This document shows positions 57,273-64,000 of a stretch of DNA of 64,000 nt, one piece after another. The stretch spans positions 3,234,001 to 3,298,000 of the forward strand of contig NC_065570.1 of the NCBI RefSeq assembly GCF_937616625.2, given 5' to 3'. Both the position numbers and the translations under genes were made by a program. Source of the stretch: Mercurialis annua. Lineage: Eukaryota > Streptophyta > Magnoliopsida > Malpighiales > Euphorbiaceae. The notes beneath the pieces were generated by a model. That model worked only from the letters and a program-made list of their open reading frames with translations, searched no databases and was not told where the DNA came from. Within the stretch, counting starts at the first letter, position 1. Every line of letters begins with the position of its first letter.

Positions 57273-57767
57273 TCACTTGCGGTATTGGTAGCGCTTGAAG
57301 TTGAAGTAAACATGTAAAATTCCTCGTTCGAATGTGCACTTCAAACCCTTCTTTTGAGAGTATTCCCATTCTTTGTTGACAATTCGGAATGCAATATCTT
57401 CGTAAGGTGGTCCAGCATGAAACCGTATAATGCAAGTCTCATCGTTGTTCCCGTCTTTCTCAATGGTATAAGTTGGAGCGTTTGTCTTGTCAACGAGGTC
57501 CGGATAGAAGATATTGAACTTATATCCTTGCACAGTCTTTGGGGGTGGCTTATCATGATCATAGTGCGTGCGATTATACTTGTTCCATTCATATCCTGCG
57601 TGAACACGGTTGAAATATTTGGGTTTTCTTGGTCGATACTTATCAAGCCACCCGTAAACCTGTGAATCGAGGTTCACTTCCGCACCAGAGCCAAATAGTG
57701 CATCACCTTCCTCCATAGCTCCCATAGCTTTCATGGCTTTGATCTCAAGATTATCTTCTGCTTGCAT
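57273..57767 (-). CDS. Truncated cactin C-terminal-domain ORF (possible pseudogene)
   Basis: One exon, 164 residues. From about residue 30 it matches the C-terminal domain of cactin, a nuclear spliceosome-associated protein: VNLDSQVYGWLDKYRPRKPK, the YNRTHYDHDKPPPKTVQGYKF block, and the RFHAGPPYEDIAFRIVNKEW and FKRYQYRK tail. Full cactin is several times longer, so the N-terminal coiled-coil and Arg-rich parts are missing. The frame is intact with its own ATG and no intron. A Gly stands where I expect Trp or a bulky residue (VYGW). It could be a partial retrocopy, a gene fragment left by duplication, or a short expressed paralogue. A second copy of the tail words lies just past the stop codon. 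Confidence 0.75.
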   Translation of the reverse strand: MQAEDNLEIKAMKAMGAMEEGDALFGSGAEVNLDSQVYGWLDKYRPRKPKYFNRVHAGYEWNKYNRTHYDHDKPPPKTVQGYKFNIFYPDLVDKTNAPTYTIEKDGNNDETCIIRFHAGPPYEDIAFRIVNKEWEYSQKKGLKCTFERGILHVYFNFKRYQYRK

Positions 57768-58329
57768 TCTTCTTTGCTGTTCCTCAATCAGAAAAAAAAA
57801 ATATTGTTTTGTTTTTTTTGTCTCGACAAACTAGTTAGGGAATGTAACGTTACTTATACACACACACTAATGGGGCCCTTGATATTATTAGTATTTGAAT
57901 ATCCTAATTCAATTTGGAAAACATTTTCTAATTCAATTAGGACTTTAACTTTATATCCTATATTGTTATAGTCAAATCTTTGATATTATTACTGTGATTA
58001 ATTTTCCTAATCCTACTCATAAAATATTTCCTAATCCAATCCCAACTCATAAAATAAAAATACTTCCTAATCCAATTTAAACTCTAGCATTATATTTTAT
58101 GTCTAGTCAATTAGTTGTAACGCTGTACAATTGTGCGGAGATAGTATGTAGTATTTTTTTATTTTTTTTATAATGCATTGCTATATTAATCTCAAAAAAA
58201 ATACTTGGTTAACTCAAGATAATGAAATTACAAATAGTATTAAGATCAGTAAAATTTCATTGAAACAAACAAAAGTACATCATTTAATTGCATCAACAAT
58301 GAGCTTTACAAAAAATGATTCTCTCAAAT
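57768..58329. other. Intergenic DNA between cactin fragment and PPR gene
   Basis: The right part is the PPR 3' UTR. A word aataatgaaattacaagtac (near 57174) recurs as ataatgaaattacaaatagt near 58218, each preceded by cttggttaactca, suggesting a duplicated segment on both sides of the cactin fragment. Confidence 0.5.
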
Positions 58330-61300
58330 TTATATGCTCCTTCCCAAAGCCAGAATTTTCTTTGTATCTTCATCTTCATCAATTTTATCAGTTTTCATGC
58401 AGTACAAAATTCCTCCAACGTCTCTCCCACTTCTAACATTTGCCTTCAGCAATGCGTGATAAATTTCTCTATTTGCCGGAATGGCACTTCTCAATGAGGT
58501 AGCGAAAGCTTCTACATCTTCAGCACTGCCTTCATCACCAAGCCAACACAAAATGTCTCCGACGACCCGATGGTTCGGTTTCCATCCCTTGTTATCCACT
58601 CGTAATGCGAGGGCCGCCTTCATACATTCAAAAGATCTCGCCGTCTTCCCTTTTTCGAGGTATCCCGAAGCAATGTTTGCCCAGCTGTTTGGACTGCTCG
58701 CCTTTCCTTTCTCTGTCAAGTCTTCGAGTAACGCTTCTGCTTTTTCATATAATCCATTTCTACAATACCCAACGACAATAATATTTGGTATCCGAGCATC
58801 ATGAAAGTTTCCTGACGACTCCCACTCTCTTAGTATTTTCTCAGCTTCTTCAAGCTCATTAAGCTTCACCAAAGATTCCAGCATGGTGACAAAATCTCTA
58901 TTTATTTGTCGCTTACATTCGATTTTCTCGAGATCCCATAACCTCAGAACCTCCGCCTTATTCCCTAAACTTGCATAGAGAGTTATCAAATGGTTATATC
59001 CAGTCCCATCCTTCTTATCTAGCTTCTCTTCTGATTTTTCCAATGCCTCGATTGCCTTGTCAGCAAGACTGGCTTTTATATAGATATTAGCAACGACAGC
59101 ATATGTATTCCAGTCCACGGCATTGCCCATCTGGCATTCCATCTCATTCAAAACTTTTTCCATACCCTCAATGTCTGATCTAGCACCATAGGAATTAATG
59201 CAGATTCGGTAACTAAAGTTGTCAGGAGAGACATTATTCTTCTTCATCTCTGCTAACACATGTAGAACTTTCTCGTGCTCGCCGAGATTGGTGTAGAGAC
59301 ACATGATGTTGTTGTAAGCAAGAGGCGCCGAAGCAAAACCCAACTCCTTCATTTTCTGCAAGTGTGATAAGGACTTATCCGTTTGACGCTCCCGAACATA
59401 ACAATTTAGAAGAGCCCCATAAGTCTTATCATTTCTATCATGATCCATTAAGCTGTTAAAATAGCTCTCGGCAGAAAGAAAACCTCGAACTTTACCAATC
59501 AGATCCAGTTGAACAGCATGCTCCACTGGGGAGAATAAGCAAATCTCGTTCCTATTCATCCACTCAGAGACCTGTAGCCCTGAAAATTTTTCAAAATTAG
59601 GACATCATATAAATCAATCAAACAGTACTTACATTATAACCTCAAATTTGCATAATATTTTATATTTACCAAGTTCAATTTAGTTATATGCAACCAATAA
59701 ATTAAAGGCTTAATTGCTTTAAAATCCTAAACTTTTTAACGTGTTTAGCGATTTTAACACAAACTTTAAATTTTGACAATTGAATACATGAACTATCATT
59801 TTTTTGCAATTGAAACACATAGCAAATTTTCATCAAAAAATACTGATGTGGCCACCGGAATAAACACTATTCCGATTTCCGCATAAGCATTTCTTGACGG
59901 AGAATTGATCATGTTTGGAATTGCAAAAATTCGAAAGTTGGTGTCAGGCATTGCCAAAATTAAAAGTCCGTGTTAAAGTTGCAAAACACGCTAAAGTTTT
60001 CAATTTTTAAAGCAACTAAGCCTAAATCAAATTTAAACTAACACATTCCATCTTCACATAAGACCATCTCCAAGGGGAGTCATCAAAATGGGAATTGATG
60101 ACTCCCCATCTCCAAGGGAGTCACCAAAATGCATTTTGGTGACTCCCTCACACTCTCTTTCATCAAAAATGGTGAAGGAATTTTTCCTTCACCATTTCAC
60201 TTTTTGAATAAAATAATATGGTTAATTTACACTTTAGTACATATAATTTATAGTTGTATTTAATTAATTACTTACTTATTAAATAATTTAACGACACAAT
60301 GATATGAAAATATTACATGAATAATTTTATAAAACAATAACATAAAAATCTTACATTAATAATTTTACGAGACAATTAAAAAAATATTACATAATTAATT
60401 TTACGAGACAATATTATAAAACATTACATAGATAATTTTACGATATAATAACCTAAAAACAAAGATACTACGACATTACATAATAAATAAAATAGAACAC
60501 ATATTCTATCAATAATCTGGTAGATTGGTATCGGATCCACCAATATTAGTAAAATAGTCACCAAAAGTATTTGAAGTAGAGGATGGTCATATTCGATTCC
60601 AACAATTTCTCTCGAGACATCGACAAATTAAAGATAAAAATGCTCATCTTGAACTTCGCGATGCTTTAATAGAGCATTTGTGGATGAACCATAGTCGTTA
60701 TGAGGATTGATTTATGTTTTTGTTAATTTTAGTTTTTTATGTTGTGTTAATTTAAATAAATTAATGTAATGTTTATGTTAGTTTTTTTATTGTGTTAATT
60801 TAAATAAATTAATGTAATGTTCATTTTAAATAATTTAATATAAATTAAATTTTATAAGATATTCATAATTAAAAAAATTAATAGCAATTTATTTTTTAAA
60901 ATATGAATAATACTATAATTCGGATGAATATGAGCATAAATAAGTTTGTGGGTGTAATTGGTAAAAAGTGTATAAAATGTTAAGAATTAAAAATGATTAT
61001 TATATTAAAAAGTAAAAAAGTATGTTTTTTGGTGAAGAATTTGGTGATGACCATTGGAGTGAATTTGGTGAAAATTCACCAAATTGAAAAATGGTGAAGG
61101 AAAAATGGTGACTCCCCTTGGAGATGCCCTAACTATTCATCTAAAAATTCAGATACAAAAATTCATAACTTGCCAATTTACCAACAAAACCTTACTGAAT
61201 TCATAAAGATGCAATTTCTATGTTGTTCAATTCCAATGCTATTATCCAAAATTAAAAAAAAAAAAAACAAATCAATTAGAACACTAAAAAAACTAGAAAA

Positions 61301-61566
61301 TTGCAAACCTCGAGTGCTTGGGTAAACCGGTTTCGCTTACGGAGATCGCGGATAATGCGTTGAAGCTCAGCAACTCGAATTTTATTTCCATTTTGAACCC
61401 AATTCTCGAGCTCAGGCACCAATGTCGTTTTAGGGTCTCCTAAGGGACTGATTTTTGTGTACAGTGTCGTTTTCTTCGTTCTGTTAGTGTAGTATGATCT
61501 TCTAATAGTAGTAGTAATTGCATTTTGATTTCGAATTAGGATCTTTGTGAGTGATTTCAAGCTCAT
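58330..61566 (-). CDS. Mitochondrial-type PPR protein (P class)
   Basis: Two exons, 61566-61309 and 59571-58330, give 499 residues. The first 25-30 residues are basic with few acids (MSLKSLTKILIRNQNAITTT), a mitochondrial presequence. A conserved LRKRNRFTQALEVSEWM block spans the exon junction, followed by about nine pentatricopeptide repeats of about 35 residues, for example TYGALLNCYVRERQTDKSLS, AYNNIMCLYTNLGEHEKVLH and TYAVVANIYIKASLADKAIE. No E, DYW or SMR domain follows, so it is a P-class protein expected to bind and stabilise or process organelle RNA. It resembles the At2g20710/At4g21705 group. The target RNA is unknown. The 1.7-kb intron contains two mobile elements. Confidence 0.88.
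59703..60028. repeat. Foldback element of the 'acgaacttt' type in the PPR intron
   Basis: The ends aaggcttaattgctttaaaa and tttaaagcaactaagcct pair, and the inner tttttaacgtgtttagcg pairs with gcaaaacacgctaaagtt. The centre holds gatgtggccaccgg and attccgatttcc words. It is non-coding. Confidence 0.7.
60062..61129. mobile_element. PIF/Harbinger-like element with a transposase remnant
   Basis: The ends are near-inverted (gaccatctccaaggggagtc and, on the minus strand, gggcatctccaaggggagtc), flanked by TAA at 60059-60061 and 61130-61132, the 3-bp duplication of the superfamily. The left end is itself duplicated (60102-60122). At 60594-60710 a 38-residue frame reads RFQQFLSRHRQIKDKN and LRDALIEHLWMNH, resembling the C-terminus of plant Harbinger transposase-related proteins. 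The rest of the transposase is gone. The element is inside the PPR intron. Confidence 0.75.
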
Positions 61567-62406
61567 GATTCTGTAATTTTCTTCCTGATAATTTCAAATT
61601 GAAATTGGGGATTTTGCAGTAGGGTTTAAGAGAAATGTGGTTTGAAGGTGGGCTCTTTGGGCTTTTTAAATGGGCCTGTGAGGTTTGTGTTTGGGCCATT
61701 TCTGATAGGTTGATGACTTTGGGCTCAGTGTGGTCTTAATTTACAGATGAAATCTAATATCTGTTTCATTGATAGTACCTCAAATTTGATCTCATTTCCA
61801 CTATAGTCCTTGAATTTTAATTTATAGCTATATTCTTCCTGAATTTCTGTTTTGTAGTTGTATTGTCCCTAATATTTCAGTTTCTTGTATATTTCATTTA
61901 TAATACTAAATATGAAATGAAAAATAAATAGAATATACATGTTTGGTTCGAAATTATACAGTTTTCATGAAAAGTATTTTTTTTTTCAAGAATTAATTAT
62001 TCAGAAAGTTAATATAAAATAGATAATAATTTTGTTTAATAATTTATTTTTTGAGAAGTTATAATTATCTTTCAATTAATTATATTCTAAAAATAATATT
62101 AACTAAATAGCGTAATTAAACTTAGAAGTGGTATTATTTTTTACTTGAATTTTCCTAGTCAACAAAAGTTGGACCTTTAACTTTCTGAAAAATAAAATGC
62201 CAAAAATATATACTATTTCTCGGAAAACTGTATTTCTTTTTAAACCAAACGAGAATAATTACACAATGTAGTTTTCATGTGTAATTTTTAAATTCAGCAG
62301 AAAGCCTATTTTGAGAAAATACATGAAAAAGTACACCAATCTGAATTTTTTTATCAACAATTGAATTTAGTTAATATTCAATTAAATTATTCTCCAAACT
62401 CCTCAA
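61567..62406. other. PPR promoter and HSFB3-like 3' flank
   Basis: AT-rich with no gene. Part of the left 170 bp is the PPR 5' flank. Weak repeats of ataattattttctgaaaa type are present, but no complete element. Confidence 0.5.
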
Positions 62407-62721
62407 TTAACATAGTCTTCTAATTTTAGTATGTTGATATTGTGCTAGATAATCCAACAATTGGGTTTGTAAGGCTTTAAATTGTGCTATTTGCATTTGT
62501 AGCTCCAAATTTTGTCTTTTAAGGTTACAATTCTCCTCCTTCATCAATCGATCGTTTTCTTTGACAGCAATAGCCTCTTCGTTATTAGATGCCTTCAGAA
62601 ATGACGGAAAAACACTTGGCTCGCATTTTTTTCTAGTGATCTCTACCAGCATCTCTCTATTGCCCTTTTGGAATTTCTCATGCTTGAATTCCCATAACTT
62701 CGATGATGTTTTCTTGAATCC
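62407..62721 (-). CDS. HSFB3: Heat stress transcription factor B-3-like, last exon only
   Basis: The exon starts at 62721 after an acceptor (tgcag) and codes 104 residues. [23 protein letters not shown] is the C-terminal third of the HSF DNA-binding domain; the family has its one conserved intron just before this Gly, in phase 0, as here. An oligomerisation coiled coil of the compact class-B type follows ([20 protein letters not shown]), and the protein ends IRRLC as in HSFB3. The first exon (start codon and DNA-recognition helix) is not found between 62722 and 64000, so it is beyond the window or lost. The ATG overlapping the acceptor at 62727 is not the true start. Function, if whole: repressor-type heat or stress regulator in the nucleus. 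Confidence 0.8.
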   Translation of the reverse strand, partial: GFKKTSSKLWEFKHEKFQKGNREMLVEITRKKCEPSVFPSFLKASNNEEAIAVKENDRLMKEENCNLKRQNLELQMQIAQFKALQTQLLDYLAQYQHTKIRRLC

Positions 62722-64000
62722 CTGCATTTTATCAAAAATAAATTAAAGGTTCAAAATATTTTTAATTTTTAATTGTTAAGAATCGTAAAATTAACAGACT
62801 ATTTTTTAAAAAATAATTCCTTCAACTTAGTATAATTATGAAAATACAATCATTTTACCTTTTAGAATTTTATTAAGGCTTGATTAAGAAAAAGTATGCC
62901 ACATTTTTGATTTTTTTTGTTTATGTTTCAATTTTTTTTTATGTCAACTTAATGTTATATTTCAATTTCAATTGTATTTATTTCTTTTTTAAATTAAAAA
63001 TTTTCTAATTTAAAAAGTTCAAACATGTCTTTTATATTTGACACAGTCTTAATCTTTAATAGTACTTTTTAAAATGTTAGAGGCTTATTTAAATACATGT
63101 CAAATGTGAAGAGCATATTTGCATTTTTTTTCAAATTAAAAAATTAATTTGAAAAAATATGTATAATGATAACTGAAAACTGGAAAAATGAAATAAAATT
63201 GACGGTTTTTAAATTTTGGACTAAAATGTAGGAATAGTTACACTTTTTATTAATTTATTGTGTGTATTCAGACTGAGGTAGCTATAAGCTAAAAAATTCT
63301 TATATTGTCTGAGTTAATTATCTAAAAATCCTGAACCAATGATAGATAGCTTACAAGGTCCTTAATGGCGACTTGTAATTGCCTGTTTTTGAAATTAAAT
63401 ATAATTATTACATAATTATCTTTTGGTGCATACAAAATGTACTAAATTTGACTTAATTAGAAACATAAGTCGATTATATGACTTAAACATATTTCACATT
63501 TTTTATTTTGACTTACTAGGAAGAAGAAATAGAAGTAAAATCGTGAAAAGTCCTAGAGAAATATGATAGTATAAACCAACTTGCCCATGTTATACATTAT
63601 ATAAAGACTTTTCTGTAAATTGTATATATTTTTACAAATTGAATCCTAAAGCAGTAAAAAATTAAAATATTACTGCTATTTATTTGTTTGATTCTACTTT
63701 ATAGTTTATTTATTTATAAACTAATTATTTAATATTTAATTTAATATAAATAAAAAAAATGTATGATTAAGCTAAATACAACCATATTTATTTACAAATT
63801 AATTCCACAAAATTTTATAAAAAAATTTCCAATCAAATCCACCATTACTTTGATTGTTTTCATTTTAAGAATTATCAACATTATTTACATCATGTGAAAG
63901 AAAACAAGGACAACAATTCCATATTAGTATCTTGTATCAATCACATTGTTTAATAATCAAACAAGAATAGTAATATTGGTTCAAGTTAATTCCACATAGC
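62722..64000. other. Intron or 5' flank of the HSFB3-like gene, no exon found
   Basis: Strongly AT-rich, with no open frame resembling the HSF DNA-binding domain on either strand and no complete repeat. It may be the start of a long intron. Confidence 0.5.

Noticed and set aside
62728..62746. ATG at 62727 as the true start of the HSF gene
   Set aside because: The ATG overlaps a splice acceptor and the reading begins inside the DNA-binding domain.

Overview
The window is nuclear DNA of a flowering plant, most likely a core eudicot. The evidence is AT-rich intergenic DNA, split genes with short exons and GT-AG introns, and plant-only genes: sphingolipid delta4-desaturase, ureide-pathway allantoinase, SDE5, class-B heat stress factor, mitochondrial PPR protein and plastid MutS2. 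The species cannot be named from the sequence. I rebuilt exon structures by hand from splice sites, reading phase and remembered family sequences; no alignment was run.

Layout. 1-6100 is gene-poor and holds foldback elements, a 5' piece of a copia-type retrotransposon and a fragment of an unusual hairpin-rich element. A RING E3 ligase (AIRP2 type, +) spans 6430-9297, followed by a one-exon chloroplast PH-like protein (10570-11169, -). Next are several foldbacks, a complete non-autonomous copia element with apparently identical LTRs (12012-13877) and a tRNA-Val (-). The sphingolipid delta4-desaturase (+) and a tetraspanin (-) lie tail to tail, and a second tRNA-Val (+) follows. TFIIH subunit TFB2 (15 coding exons, -), a nuclear insert of plastid rpoC2, and a conserved Cys-rich plant protein (-) fill 21.3-29.2 kb.

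Allantoinase (15 exons, +) covers 30.9-37.4 kb. One of its introns carries a 1.28-kb inverted repeat whose arms are themselves strings of palindromes. MutS2 (+), a secreted Gly-rich repeat protein (-), SDE5 (+) and glutaredoxin S17 (+) follow to 56.7 kb. The right end has a truncated cactin C-terminal ORF (-), a PPR gene (-) with a Harbinger-type element in its intron, and the last exon of an HSFB3-like gene (-) whose first exon is outside the window or lost.

The genes are ordinary single plant transcription units, not an operon or pathway cluster. Two of them, MutS2 and SDE5, both carry Smr-type domains; I treat this as coincidence. The most unusual feature is the nested-palindrome element at 34058-35335. 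A fragment at 4450-4560 appears related to it, with the hairpin stem changed on both sides so that it still pairs. Other points of note are a GC-AG intron in the tetraspanin, the rpoC2 insert, the inverted tRNA-Val pair with matching flanks, and a SINE with a 14-bp target duplication in MutS2 intron 1.
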